A stretch of 64,000 bases of DNA, taken from Bretschneidera sinensis. Lineage: Eukaryota > Streptophyta > Magnoliopsida > Brassicales > Akaniaceae. Location of the stretch: the NCBI GenBank assembly GCA_023935145.1, contig CM043699.1:108562536-108626535 (forward strand). The letters run 5' to 3'. The notes below the pieces were generated by a model. The model did no database searches, had not been told where the DNA came from, and worked only from the letters and a program-made list of their open reading frames with translations. Position numbers and translations under genes: made by a program. Position 1 is the first letter of the stretch. Each line of letters begins with the position of its first letter. Positions 44,994 through 58,200 of the stretch are shown one piece after another.

Positions 44994-45744
44994 AATATCA
45001 ATTTTTACTGTCAAACAATCCAAAATAAATTTATTTAAATAATCAGAATTTTAATTAAAATTTATTTTTTTATAACCAAAATATATTTAGTGTTAAAATA
45101 TCTTCAAATGATTATGATAAGTTTAATAATTATATTTATCAATTATTTATCTTAAAATTGTTTATATTACTATTTTTTTAACTTATTTGAATTCATATTT
45201 TTCTAAATAAAAAATAAAAATATGCAGTATTATTTTAATTTTTAAAATAAAAAAAATTATTTTTGTTTTTTTATTTTATTTTATGATGACCTTTGATATT
45301 CATTTATTTGAGATGTTTGACTATTTAGTTTTATAAAAAACCATATTAACAAAATTTTCATTTAAAATATTTAATTCTCTTTTATGATGGTCTTTAAATT
45401 TTATTTATTTGAGGATGTGATAGGTAGTGGTATCATAAATTTTTTTAAAATATAAAATATATAAAGTAAATTTTGTTTTATACCATATAATAGAATATAA
45501 ATCCATTTAAAATATACTTTTAACAATTTTTGAAAAAAAAATAATGATAATTTTTTTTTTAAAAAAAATCTATAAAAACTCATTATTAAATATATTTCAT
45601 CTCTAATATTTTTTTAAAGTAACATTTATGATATTTAAGGGTACTTTAGCCATCAATAAAAATAATATCTAGTTAAAATCTTGATTCTTCAAGGAAATTT
45701 ATTTTAGAACTGTTTGATGATAGAAATTATAATTTTGAGGTAAA
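44994..45744. mobile_element. Foldback element with roughly 50-bp inverted ends
   Basis: The start TTTACCATAAAATATCAATTT pairs with the reverse of the end ATTATAATTTTGAGGTAAA, and the next 30 bases (ctgtcaaacaatccaaaat / tagaactgtttgatgat) also pair. The interior is AT-rich. A relative at about 47330-47815 matches partly in the same and partly in the inverse orientation, as expected for a foldback family. Confidence 0.6.
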
Positions 45745-46083
45745 TCTTGCATTTTAAAAAAGTTTGATATGTTTATATCATTTCAATAAATTTAAAAATA
45801 ATGCAATGTAATTTATCTAAATTATTTTAATAAATTAAGTCAACATGTTTTAAAAACCCACAAAACAAGAAGAGAAGAAAAGAAGAAACCGTACCTAGGT
45901 AAGCAGATTTGGCCAATCGAATTCATTGTGCTCGACCTTTGTTTCCAATACCAGAGATTATAGAATAATTTATATTTTTTATAAATAAAATTTAAGTTAA
46001 ATATTAAAAATATATAAAATAATTCATGAAATGATTTAAAAATTAAAAAAAATTGATTTTGTGACAAAAAAAACTATATTCAT

Positions 46084-46290
46084 TTTGGGATATTAATTTT
46101 GTGTAACGTGGTACATGTGAGAGTTATTATAAAATTAAATTTTTTTATCGGTAATCACCTGAATTACAGTAGTAATTGAATATCGAAATATTTTATTTTT
46201 TAATCAGTTACTACTACAATTTCTTGTAATTATCAATAAATTTTTTATGTTTCGTGATAACTCTCACGCAGCTGGTTTCGTGAGACCAAA
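46084..46290. mobile_element. Foldback MITE, 207 bp
   Basis: The arms pair over most of the length: the left arm contains gtgagagttat and tacagtagtaattgaatatcg, and the right arm contains their inverses (ataactctcac and cagttactactacaat). Ends are TTTGG and CCAAA. ATTCAT occurs on both sides (46078-46083 and 46291-46296), a possible 6-bp target duplication. Confidence 0.7.
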
Positions 46291-47329
46291 ATTCATAAGT
46301 GAATGGATATCTAAGCTGTCCAAATTGTGTTTCATGGAAAAGATCTATTTACACATCATATAAATGTTGTAAATTTCGTGTCGAAAAATGTTTCGGTTTA
46401 ATTATTTAAATAAAACATATCGGTTTCAATCCGTTTTTATCTGTCATTTTTTATTTAAGATATTTAAAAATATATATAATTATAAATATAAATCATAAAA
46501 AAATCACCATTCAAATATTCAAATTAATCTTAGGTAAATTTTTTTTTTAAAATCAATATAAATGATTTTTTGGCATTGATTTAAATTGAGATTTTATCCT
46601 ACTATCAAATTACATATCTTATATATAATTATAAAAACATATTATAATAAAAAAATTATTATTCAAACATCAAATGATAAAGATAATGTATCATTTATAT
46701 CACTCAATTGAAAAGAAAAAATGAAAAATCTCAAATTATCCCTTTAAAATTTTAAAAAATATAAATATGTTATAATATTTCGATTAAAATATAATATTTA
46801 GATCAAAAATAACTGAAATAAGTCAAACTATATCGAAACAAATCAAAATGAAAAATAAAACGAAATATAAAAATGTTTCATTTCGATTTAATATTAAAAT
46901 CGAAATACTTCCACTGTTTCCTAAGCTGTTATTAATTTGTTTAACCAAGAAAAAAATTGTAAGATAATGGCATGATTTCCCCGAATTGAGGTCTAGCAAG
47001 TGATCCAATGAGAGTCAGCCACATTTTGCCCATTGTGATTAATTTTGCAATTCGTGGGGTACAGTACATCTACATTATACGTACACCTCACACTCACAGC
47101 CAAGTGGTATTATCTGAAAATTTAAAATAAAAAAAAAGTCCCTTGGATTTGACTACCATGTGCCTCTTTCCTTGGCTGCTTCATCAAAGGTTGAAAAGAG
47201 AGAGAGTAGTGTGCCTCTTTCCTTGACCCTTTGACGCACACCTTATAATTAATTAAAGAAAAAGTCAACAAATGTGAACTTCCTCCCCGTCCCAAATTGC
47301 TTTTAGGGTCCCTTTTAAATGTTACTTTT

Positions 47330-47815
47330 AAATTGTGGAAGTATTAAAGTTGAAATATATTTAATTAAAAATTATTAAATTTTTTTAAAAAATTACTATT
47401 ATTTTTTTAAAATTATTAAAAAATATATTTTAAATAGATTTTATATTCTGTTATGTGATATAAAATAAATTTTACCTTATATATTTTATATTTTAAAAAA
47501 TGTTATGATATCATTACTTATCACATTTTCAAATAAATGAAAACAAAAAATTCATCATAAAATAAATTAAATATTTTAAATAGAAATTTTGTTGATATAT
47601 TTTTTATAAAATTAAATAGCCTAACATTTTAAATAAATGAATATCAAAGACCATCATAAAATAAAAATTAAAGACAAAATTTTCTATTTTAAAATTTAAA
47701 ATGATACTGTATGTTTTTATTTTTTTTAGTAAAAATGTGAATTCAAAATTCTGATTATTAAAAAAAATCATTTTGAGGCTGTTTGATGGTGAAAATTGAT
47801 ATTTTAAAGTGAATC
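47330..47815. mobile_element. Second copy of the 44994-45744 foldback family
   Basis: The block tatcacattttcaaataaatg, the block aattttgttgatatatttttt and the tail aggctgtttgatggtgaaaa match the other copy, the first two in inverse orientation. The left end is not clear. Confidence 0.5.
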
Positions 47816-47913
47816 GTGGGTTTAAAAAATGTTTGGTATGTTAGTGTCATTTCAGCAAATTTAGAGGTAGTACAATGTAGTTTACCATTTTTTTATTCAC
47901 ACATATATTGTTG

Positions 47914-48088
47914 GAGATCAACTCTTCAACTGTAAATAAAAAAAAAAAACTGTGCATACAATGCATATAAATTTTGATTGTAAAGCAGACCCAATCAAAT
48001 CTAAAATTTTAAGAAATCAAAATTTATGTGTAAAAACAACGTACAATAAGCTTTATTTCATAATTTTTACTGTAAATGAGTTAATCTC
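47914..48088. mobile_element. MULE-type MITE, 175 bp, 9-bp target duplication
   Basis: The flanks ATATTGTTG at 47905-47913 and 48089-48097 are identical. The termini GAGATCAACTC and GAGTTAATCTC are inverted, and the arms pair over about 75 bp, including atataaattttgatt against aatcaaaatttatgt. No frame. A 9-bp duplication with long arms is the Mutator-like pattern. Confidence 0.85.
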
Positions 48089-48097
48089 ATATTGTTG

Positions 48098-49424
48098 CAC
48101 GTCCATAAGAGAAAACCCATGTGGTTGATGAGGTCACATGTAAACTCCATATGTCCATAAAAAATTAATCCAATAGCTTACTCATCAAGACCCAAAGATT
48201 TACTAAAATTCACACTAATTAATTCACATAAGACACAATAAGAGTTTGCCCCATTATAATTTTCTATTGAGTTTTCTTTATGTCTCGCTCATAGACAATA
48301 ACTTACCATGCTTTGTGATGAAAACCAAAAAAACCCACAAATAATATAAACCACCGACGTGAAAAAATTCTAACATGGATAACCTACTAAATCAAATGAG
48401 CCAATATGTACGTTTTAATTCTTAAAATAATCAGATCATGTGCCTCTACAACTGGTTTATAGGCTTTTTAGCTCGTATTCCTGCTTTTGTTATGGTTATA
48501 TTTTGAGAATCCCGTTTTATTTAAGAAAAATTAATTTGTTTTCGTTATTTAGTTTTAAAGAATGAAAACCGTTTATATTTTATTTCTGTTTTCACTTTTT
48601 AATTTCCTAAAAAATTAATTTTACATTTTTTTCTTTCAAATTTATTGAAAACCAAGTTTTTTTTTGTTATTTGAAATAGATTTTTTTAGCCATCAAATAT
48701 ATTTTCGCTATCTTTTTTATTTCATATGAAAATAATATGTAAAAAACTAGTTTGTTTTTTTTAAAATTAAACGAAACTGTCGCTTATGAGATAAAAAAAT
48801 GCTAAAATACATTTAGCTACTTGCAATTTGATTTAAGTTACACATAAGGGTTCGTAATTTTAAAATATACATATATTTTTTAAAATATGTATTTTTTGAT
48901 TCAAAATATACAAATAGCCCCCTTAAATATGTATTATAATACAGATACCTTTTAAAATATATATTTTTCGATGTAAAAATATTGATTTTCTATCGAAATA
49001 TACCTATCCAAAAATATATATGTATATTTTAAAACAAAAATGAAATCAAACTGACTAAACGTAATTTAACCTAAAAAAAAAAAAAACAGAGAGACTTGTA
49101 TCCTATGAAACATATATGAAAGCTATTTTGTCGGGTCTTGAAAGAATAAATCGTCATTTGCCAACTATAGCTGATTAATTAATTTAAATATTCATTCATA
49201 TATTCCGATCTTATGCATGCATTTGCTCGTGTGCTTTTAGTCTTTTTACCAGTCCACTGGATGACAAATGATAAAATCTATAAAGTCCTTTTAATCCTCA
49301 CTCATTAACATAAATTACAACTAATCCTTTTGAATATCACAGTGCACACGGGAAGAAGATTTTCTTTCCTGGAAACTGCTTTACTGTTTTCTGAATTTAG
49401 ATGCCCCCCCGCCCCCCTCTTATG
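48098..49424. other. Intergenic DNA upstream of MYB
   Basis: AT-rich, no supported frame. The last few hundred bases would include the MYB promoter; I did not find a distinctive stress-element cluster that I could defend by eye. Confidence 0.5.
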
Positions 49425-49432
49425 TATAAATA
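49425..49432 (+). promoter_or_regulatory. TATA box of the MYB gene
   Basis: TATAAATA, 109 bases before the ATG. A C-rich tract (gccccccctc-like) lies just upstream and an A-rich leader follows. Confidence 0.75.
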
Positions 49433-49540
49433 GCCACCTCTAGGCCCTAAGAAACAACGTTTACAAGGATTTCACTTGAAAGAGAAAACAGAGAATACAG
49501 GTTCCTCTGTTTCAATTCGTCTACAGAATTATATACTAAG

Positions 49541-50761
49541 ATGGTGAGAGCTCCTTGCTGTGAGAAGATGGGATTAAAGAAAGGGCCATGGACACGTGAA
49601 GAAGATCAAATCTTAATCTCTTACATTCAAAATTATGGCTATGCAAATTGGCGTGCGTTACCAAAGCAAGCTGGTAATTAACTACAAAATCCTATCTGGG
49701 GTTTTGTCTCTAGCTAACGATTAATTATTAATTTTGGGTGTCTTATGTTTTCTATCAATCTTGTCTGACGCAGGTCTGTTGAGGTGTGGAAAAAGTTGCA
49801 GACTCCGGTGGATGAACTACTTAAGACCCGATATTAGGCGAGGAAACTTCAGCAGAGAGGAGGAGGAAACTATCATCAAGTTACATGAATTGCTGGGCAA
49901 TAGGTATGCAGCAATGCCAATTGTTCCTCATAAATTCAAGCATTAGATTTTGCATTTTATGATCTAACTGATGATGGAGTAGTTTTAGAGTTATATTTGC
50001 TAAAGGGAACCGAAATAGTCACCCATTTCAACCATCCACCCCAACAAGAATAAACTCCCTACGATGTCAAATAGTTTTTTTTAAGGTTAAAATGATACCG
50101 ATCAGGGTTATAGAAATGTCGCTCTGGTTATTTGTCTTGGCGGATGTTTTATCTTTGCTTTTTGCTAAAGTAGATTTCCTTCAATTTTTCTAGGTGGTCA
50201 GCAATTGCAGCCAGACTACCAGGAAGAACAGACAATGAGATAAAGAATGTGTGGCATACCCACTTGAAGAAGACGCTCAAACAGAACCAGCTGCAGGCCA
50301 TTAATCCAACGACCCCGAAAATTGAATCCAACATCGCAAGAGAATCAGAATCCGCAGATTCAAATTCTAATGCAGCAGGAATTGAAAGTCCATGGTATGC
50401 CTCATCACAACCATCGTCTAGTGACATATCCTCAGATACCACAACGTTTACAAGTGGTACCACTGATCAGGCAAATATTCACATGGACATCAAAGCTGAA
50501 GAACATACTGATAATTCATCAGAGAATTTCCTCGAGATCGATGAAAGTTTCTGGTCAGATGCATTATCTGCTGAGCATCCATCAGATTTTGCAGATCAAT
50601 TACAACAACAACAACAACATGAATCTGATCATGTCATGCAAAACGAATATGATTATGTTCCAAACATTGGTGAAGACATGGAATTTTGGTACGACCTTTT
50701 CATTCGAGCTGGTACTAATGGACAAGAATTACCCCATTTTGATGACCCATTTTGGAGTTAA
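49541..50761 (+). CDS. MYB14: R2R3-MYB transcription factor, subgroup 2 (MYB13/14/15 type), 276 aa
   Basis: Exons 49541-49673, 49774-49903 and 50194-50761 join to 831 nt in frame (acceptors CAG and TAG, donors GTAATT and GTATGC). Intron positions in the R2 and R3 repeats are those usual for plant R2R3-MYBs. R2 has [20 protein letters not shown] and [20 protein letters not shown]3 has [20 protein letters not shown] and [17 protein letters not shown]. The C-terminal IDESFWSD is the subgroup-2 signature, and [11 protein letters not shown] near the end is shared with MYB14/15-like proteins. It is a nuclear DNA-binding activator. Relatives act in cold and defence responses, lignin control (Arabidopsis MYB15) and grape stilbene synthesis (MYB14/15). 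A glutamine run lies at about residue 229. The symbol MYB14 rests on similarity and on the neighbouring ADF6. Confidence 0.93.
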
Positions 50762-51475
50762 TCAAGAGAATTTGATCTTCTCTTTGACCGTTGAGGAAGA
50801 GGGAGGCAGAAATATCCAAAATGTGGGGGCAAATTATGTCCTCCAAGTCCAAAAGTTAGAATCATTCATTGACCAAGAAATCAAAAATTCAAATAAAAAT
50901 CAGTAGATCAAGAATATAGCAATTCAGGGTATAGCTCATGTATCTTACAAATGATCAAGCAGATGTTAGATTACGTGGAATATTCTGATTGGAGATTCTC
51001 GATCGGTGTAATTAATCATCTTCACGAAGTTTTCTTTGTCTTCAGTAAATTACCAAATTCCTCAATTTCTAATTTTTGTGGAAAGTGAAGCCTTTTAAAT
51101 GGTTGTTTACCAAATTCCCCATTCATATGCAATCAAGAAATCATAACCCGTTGTATACAGGTGGTGGTGTCTAAGGATCAATATAGTTTTGCAGATAAAG
51201 AGAACAGAAATCAAATTGCTATTACTCAGAATAAATTTCAAGGAAATTGATAACTATTCTAGACTTCGAGGGCTAGAACCTCCTAATAAAGAAAGTAGAG
51301 ATGAGATTAATATTTTCTGGTTGTTCTTCATTGAGTCCCTTGGCAGCTTATATATCCTTTAATCCTAACAACTTAATTTCCTATATTCTCTCCTAGTTAA
51401 TCACCCCTCCAACTCGCATTCCTCTAGCCTCAACAGCCTTCTTCTGATGCGTGTTGGTTACGGTTCAGTTTTTAT
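50762..51475. other. MYB 3' region and intergenic DNA
   Basis: The MYB 3' UTR should occupy the first few hundred bases. The overlapping long frame in this area is a shifted reading of MYB exon 3 plus the UTR. No other gene seen. Confidence 0.6.
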
Positions 51476-51664
51476 ACGAGAAATTTTTATTTGGATCCAA
51501 TGCAAAATATTATTTATACATCTCGTAAAAATTTTATTGATAATTATTAAGTAACTTTATTGGTAATATGAATAATAGTTATAAAAAAAATACCAATAAA
51601 ATTTACACCCAATACATAAATAATGTTTAATGTTTTGTGCGGGGTGCAGCTAAAAATTTATCGT
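51476..51664. mobile_element. Foldback MITE, 189 bp
   Basis: The start ACGAGAAATTTTTA pairs with the reverse of the end TAAAAATTTATCGT. Inner blocks caatgcaaaatattatttata and acaaaacattaaac-type also pair imperfectly across the arms. No clear target duplication. Confidence 0.65.
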
Positions 51665-54600
51665 GGCTACACATCCAATTCGACTTCCACATCACCCTGC
51701 TGAAGTGTGACATGGTGGTTAAATTTGAGGTGAAACTTTGGTTGCTAAGCTCCTTAGACGGTGGCATTGATACATATAATTGGGCAAGGATCCATTAGGA
51801 GAAGTTATCGAGTAGGATGCCCTTAAAACGTCATTTTAACATATGTCCAACCACCAAGTGACATTTAATTTTTCGGTTAGTATTTTTACTCATTAACCCG
51901 GACAATTGACTTAAACCATGAATAACACTGGCCACTTGAAAAAAAAAAATCTTACATGATTGGTGTGCAAACTTGTGATTGGACGAAACTAATTAAATAT
52001 GATATGTTAGACATGTTTTATCTAAGAATTTCTCATTCATTAAGAAAACCTTGTGATTGGACGGATCTAAAGAAAATCTTCCCTTCAAGAATTAGGACAC
52101 AGTTGAGAAAAGATTTGGGTAATAAAAACGAATGAGAAACATCTTTTCCATCTAAAAACATGCCTCATTGTTATTCTTACGATCCATCGATACATAAGAA
52201 TAATGATATCTTATATTATTTCATAATTTTTTTTTTATGTAGGTACAATTTAACATACATAATTTATTTGAATATAATCGATTTAATAAAATAAAAATTA
52301 TGAAATAATTAAAGATAAATACATCATTTTCACACGAGATATCATTTAGTCTTTATTTGTGATATATATGTGTGTGTTTTGATTATACCATGGTTCTAGA
52401 TCTCAATAACATCTCCTAAGTCCTATGGTGATAAACGTCTCCTAAGCTAAAGGGGATTAATTGAATTTCATGTGTAACATCCAGTGTTGAGTGACTTGAT
52501 TGTATTTTCGAGGATCGGATCATCTTCGATTATGTTGATGTTGATGAAAATAGAAAATAAAGACATCAGACTGAGGTTGGGATATTGAAAACATCAAGTT
52601 GATGCTTTGCTCACAACTCACCGGTGCATCCACACGGAAGGTACGATGATTGGTAGACAAAAAACTAATTATAAAGAAAATACTGAAATGTATTATTTTT
52701 TATTACGCATTTGATAAAAATAATAAAAAATATAACAAAATAAGTTTATTTTAATTTTTACTATTCAATCATTTCATTTTGAGAGAATTATAATTTATAA
52801 TGTGAAAGAAATTTTATTTTTTTTACCAAAAAATAAAACATAGTTTTTACTCACTTTCCTTTCTTTTCTTTTTGTATTTTCATCATTTTCTTTCTCTTTA
52901 CCGATTATAGGCCAAGTGTCTTAAAATCCATGCTATGCTATAAAATCTTATTGTCTAAGCAGCACTCAATCAAATAGGAAGAAATTCAAAATAAATTTTT
53001 CATTTTACATTTATTTAACGTGATTGACGTGTGAATTTTTATTGCTCGTGAATATACATGTACTTTCTCCAAAGAAAAAATAAAGTGGAGAAAATAGGAG
53101 CTTGTACATGGTCATCATCTGTCTTTATCGTGCTCACATATATTGATTTTACTGTAAAGGAAGCGTAATGACAATGGGAATATGATAATAATTGAATAAA
53201 ACCATTTCATTTTATTTTTTATCTACCGAAGATTATTTGGGATTTTCATAAAAACGATAGACTGACGTGTCAACGCCGGCTCCAAAAGATCCAGCAAGCA
53301 CTACTCGGAGAAAAACAGGTTGACGTATGGATCACTCACAGGCAGCCATGAATTCCTTTGGATCATCGTCATGCATGACACCTACACCACCACGTTGATT
53401 TTAAACGATATGAGAAAAATGGATGCTTTTTTATACAGCTTCATCTCATAATGAAATTATGTCTTATCAAAAGTTTATTATAATTAACTTTTTAAATCTC
53501 TCATTATAATATATATTCAGTATATAAAAAATATTAATAAATAATTTAAAATATTTTAATTAAAGTTTTTGTTTTATTGTAAAATCATAATTATTAATGG
53601 GTTTAAGTCTAAACCATCATATAAAAAAACTCAGATTTAAAACGTGTATAAAATCTGAATAATGTACACTCACTACATAGAGAGTATTAATAAACAATTT
53701 AAAACTCTTTTATTAAAGTTTTCGTCTTGTTACAAAATCATAATTATTCATGAGTTCAAACTTAAACTATCAAACAAAAAACTTAAACCCAAAATATGTA
53801 TAAAATCTAAAATTTTTATTTTCGAGAGTTTTATAAATTTGCACCCATAAAATATAAACCTATTCTATTATTTATTTTATATTCTTGCTAATTTCATTTT
53901 CCCTTTTTTAAAGTAATACGCTTGTATTTTATATGCTTAACCCGTACATAACACAAGCATGATCACTTTATTGGGTAATAAGGGTAAGTGAGGAATTTTT
54001 TTATATAAAAAACAGCAACAACAGCTGTGGAGCAGAAGACTGTTTTGGAGTCAAAGTGGTTCAAGACTTCAAGTCACCTTAAGCCCCACGAGAGTGAATG
54101 CTTAACGAGAATCTGAAATGACATTCCATCAAATATTGGTCTTGTTCCTTGCTTTTTTTTATTGGGTCAGTCCATAAACCTAACCTTCTTGTTTTTCATG
54201 TTTTTTTTTCGAATCTTTCTTTTCACCTTTTATGAATATGGAGGCATGAAATAACAACGACAAACATAAGACACATAATTTCATGAGATTGCTTCGCACA
54301 TGGTATTTTCCACGAACTGAAAATTTTGATTGAAAGAGAAAATCACCTCCTCCATTGGTCAAATTCTTACTAAATTTTGATCAAATAGAGGGCTGTGCGT
54401 TCGAGATTTTTTTTTTATTTCGTCCGTGGTAAAATAATTAACCATTTGAACTTGTAAATTAATAAATATACTTAATTGTCGAATAATATTTTAATCAAAA
54501 TTTGGTTAAAATTCAATTAATAATTTAAATTATTTTAAATTAACAAAATAAAAAAATAAAATTATCCGATTTGAAAACTAAATGAACAAATTGTTATTTG

Positions 54601-55294
54601 ACCCTAAACTTCATTTTTTTTACAACTAAACCTTTTTCTTTTATATTTGGGATGATCAGTAGAAAATTCGAAGACTTCTGTTTTTAGAAATAATTACTCA
54701 ACTTAATTTCGGTTTCTTCTTATTTCAAAGACGCTGAGAAGTGATAGCATATAACAGGCTTGAGAACTTAAATCCCTTGATCTGCGAGCTCAATGGAGAC
54801 AAAATCCAAGTCAATTGGAGATAAAAGTAAAAGCTTGTTTTTAAATAAGAATTGAAATGGAAGAAAATTTATGAAATTGAATGTCATATCATCAAATAAA
54901 AAATATTCAAATTTAAATTTATTATAATAACATTTAATGTCCCTATAAACTTGACATCTATTTAAATTTTCAAACGGAGAAAATCGTAATCACAGAAGAA
55001 AACAATCGAAGTACAATACAGAAAATATATATAAAAAAATTACCTTCAGAGCCAAATATCCACCATTACCAACAAATTTTAAGAAAAATAAATGGATCAC
55101 ATCCTCAAAAATCATATAAATCCATGATAAGTGCTAAAGTTCAAACATTATAAACTAAACCATGATCCATAAAGGCAGTTTCTCCATCATCAAACATTCC
55201 TCTTAGAAATGACCTTATTCAAAATCGTCGCTTCTCTGACAAATACATGTCAAGAGGACAAATTACAAATACATTATTAAAAGTAACAGAGAAT
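51665..55294. other. Intergenic DNA between MYB and MDH
   Basis: AT-rich, without a supported gene. It contains the 150-bp direct repeat at 53510-53810 and, next to position 55294, the probable 3' UTR of MDH on the minus strand. Confidence 0.6.
53510..53810. repeat. Direct repeat, two units of about 150 bp
   Basis: Both units contain tattaataaa, aaaatcataattatt and tgtataaaatct in the same order; the last word is at about 53647 and 53797. Divergence is substantial. Confidence 0.75.
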
Positions 55295-58200
55295 TCAAGA
55301 GAGGCAAGAGTATGCCAGAGCCTTCTCCTCGGTCAGCTCCTCTGCTGTTAAGTCCAGCTTCTTCCTTGACAATTCATCAATGTCAAGTCCTGTGCCAAGA
55401 ACATTTTTCAGTTACAATCATCCAGAAAAACCAAACTTCCTGATAGATTAAATGTATGCACGGGCACCAAGATCCACAAAAAATTCATAACGAAATTGAT
55501 ACAACACAATTTATTCTTGAAAAGAATAACTTCAACACATTTTACAACACAGATTTGTAAGTTGGAACTCTCTCTCTCTCTCTCTCTCTGGGTACATGCA
55601 CCAGACCTGCCACCTTTCTACTAAGACCTAAAACATTAAGATTATTAACTGCAACCAAATGAAGCCAACTCCCGTCACTCAGAATAAGAAGAATTTATAG
55701 CCACAGTCTATCCCAAATACTAAGAAGAATATAAGCAATGCAAGTAAAAAAATATATTGCAACATGAGTCTCTCTCTCACACATCAAGCAGGTGCCACCC
55801 TCCAATTTATCACTAAAAATGTGATTAAAAGAAACCATCTCTTACCAATCAAAATACTCCCTCCCTCCCTCACACACACACACCAATTCGAGGTGCCTAC
55901 CGAAGTTTTAACACTAAAATATCTAGACAATGAATAAATGAAACCAACTCTTACCATTCCAAACATGAAAAATTCATAACATATGTCCTATTTCAATGGG
56001 TCTTTATAATTTTTTAAGCCTTATTCTAAGCATAGTCAATCAATCAGCAGGATGTAAAGATTGCATAGATAAAATCCTACAGATCAAGATAGAAACAGAT
56101 AATACTAAGAAAAAAACACTCATTGAGTACAATAAAATTATGTCTAGTAAATTAAATATAATGAAATTTCACTTGACACATCCTTACCTTGAACAATTTT
56201 CCATTCTCCATTGAGGCAAGTTACTGGAAATGAATAAATGAGCCCAGCTGGCACATTGTATGAGCCATCAGAGTATACACCCATGGAAACCCACGTACCC
56301 TATGAGCACAATCAAAAGAAGCAAGAGATCGGTGATTACACCATCAAATATCAATGGAAAAAAGTAAGAAACGCTACCAACCTCTGGAGTTCCAAGAACC
56401 CAATCACGTATGTGGTCACAAGCGGAACTAGCAGCAGACAATGCACTTGAAAGCTTCCGGGCTTTGATGATTGCAGCACCACGTTGTTGGACTGTAGTTA
56501 TAAATTCTCCATTTAACCTTCAACAAATATAAGAAGTCAAAAAAGTTATTAAAAGAAAAAGATCTTCAATAAACTCAAACCAAAATTAATCTACAAGAGT
56601 ATGAAGAGTTTCATTTTAAGATTTTTATACCATGCATCATCCTTTACAAGCTCACGGACAGCCTTTTCCCCAGCTGGAGTCTTAACAGTAGCATGATTAA
56701 CATCAGGGTACTGAGTTGACGAATGATTTCCCCAGATTATCACATTCTTAACGTCAGATACTTGAACATTTAATCTCTCTGAGATTTGACCCAGTGCCCT
56801 GTTATGATCCAGTCTAGTCAAACAAGTAATGTTTCTCTCAGGGATTGATGGTGCATATTCCTTCAGAATCAATGCATTAGTGTTTGCAGGGTTTGCAACA
56901 ACCAGAACCTGAACAAACAAGGAAGTACAAGAACTCAGCATAAATTTCTTCTATGAAAAAAGTTAAAAATTTGAGATAATAAACTCAAGCAAGCTTTGAC
57001 CATTCAAATTTTACACATGAGAACATAAAATTTCCCAAATCTAGCGTGCATATAAAGAATTTCACCATCACATGAAATACAAACTAGTTCATTTAGATCA
57101 GATCTGGATATTCCAAAAGTTCGAATTCACATATCACTCATAAGAAAAATTGCAGCCATTATTTTGTCTTGAATTAATCCTCATAACAGAGACATTTCAG
57201 TAAATCCTATAAATTAATACTTTAGTATCCTACGTGGACTAGTAAGTAAAAACATTTGCATGAGTCAGTTAATTTTCAGTATTATAATAAATCACGTTAT
57301 TCCAGTTCCAATAAGAAAATAGGAGAAATTGAATAGTATTTAGCCAATACTCCGGCATTATGTGCAAGACAAGACAATAGAAAATATTCACGAGTTCACT
57401 TGAAATAGAACATGCAATTGAATAATTCCATTTTGACAGTGCATCAATGTTTATCACCTTGCAGTTTGCGGCTGCATACTTTTCCAGGGCTGAAGCCTGG
57501 GCCTTGTAAATTGACACATTTTTAGACATTACATCTTTCCTTTCCATGCCTTCCTTTCTTGGGAAACCACCAACCATGACAGCAATATTGACCCCAGTGC
57601 ATGCCTCAACAACATCAGTTGTAGCAACAACACCTGATACATAAATATGATCAGATTTCTTAACCATATGGTAAAAGATGCATCATAATTTAAATGTATT
57701 TGGATAGACATCTACATACTGACACGTCATAATTTAAATGTATGTGGATAGACATCTACATACTGGCATATTCCAGACATGATGCCTCAGCAACTTCTCA
57801 AATTTTTTTTCTAATAAGCAACAAAGAGCAGATACCTTTAAGAAGAGGGAAAGCAGCATCCACTAACTCCATTTTCACTCCACTCAACGCCTCTGCTGCA
57901 GGTGGGATATCAAGCATGTGCAGGATCACAGGCTGGTCAGGACCCAGCATTACTCCCCTAGCAACCATAGGGACAAGAGCATATCCAATTTGTCCTGCAA
58001 AAGCACCATTGTTTCTCTAATTTATTTCTTTGAAAAATAAAAGATACTTTGATTCAGCAGAAACAAAACTGCATCACACATAAGCTTCCCACGGTAAAAG
58101 CTAGGTGAACCATTATAATAGTGATGGAGATAAGCTACATTATACAAGTATTAGTGTATGATAAAATATAAAAAAGGGTATTCTTAGCCATGTCCTCACA

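Noticed and set aside
50322..50906. 194-codon frame overlapping MYB exon 3
   Set aside because: It is a shifted reading of the exon; the MYB frame has family motifs and consistent splicing.
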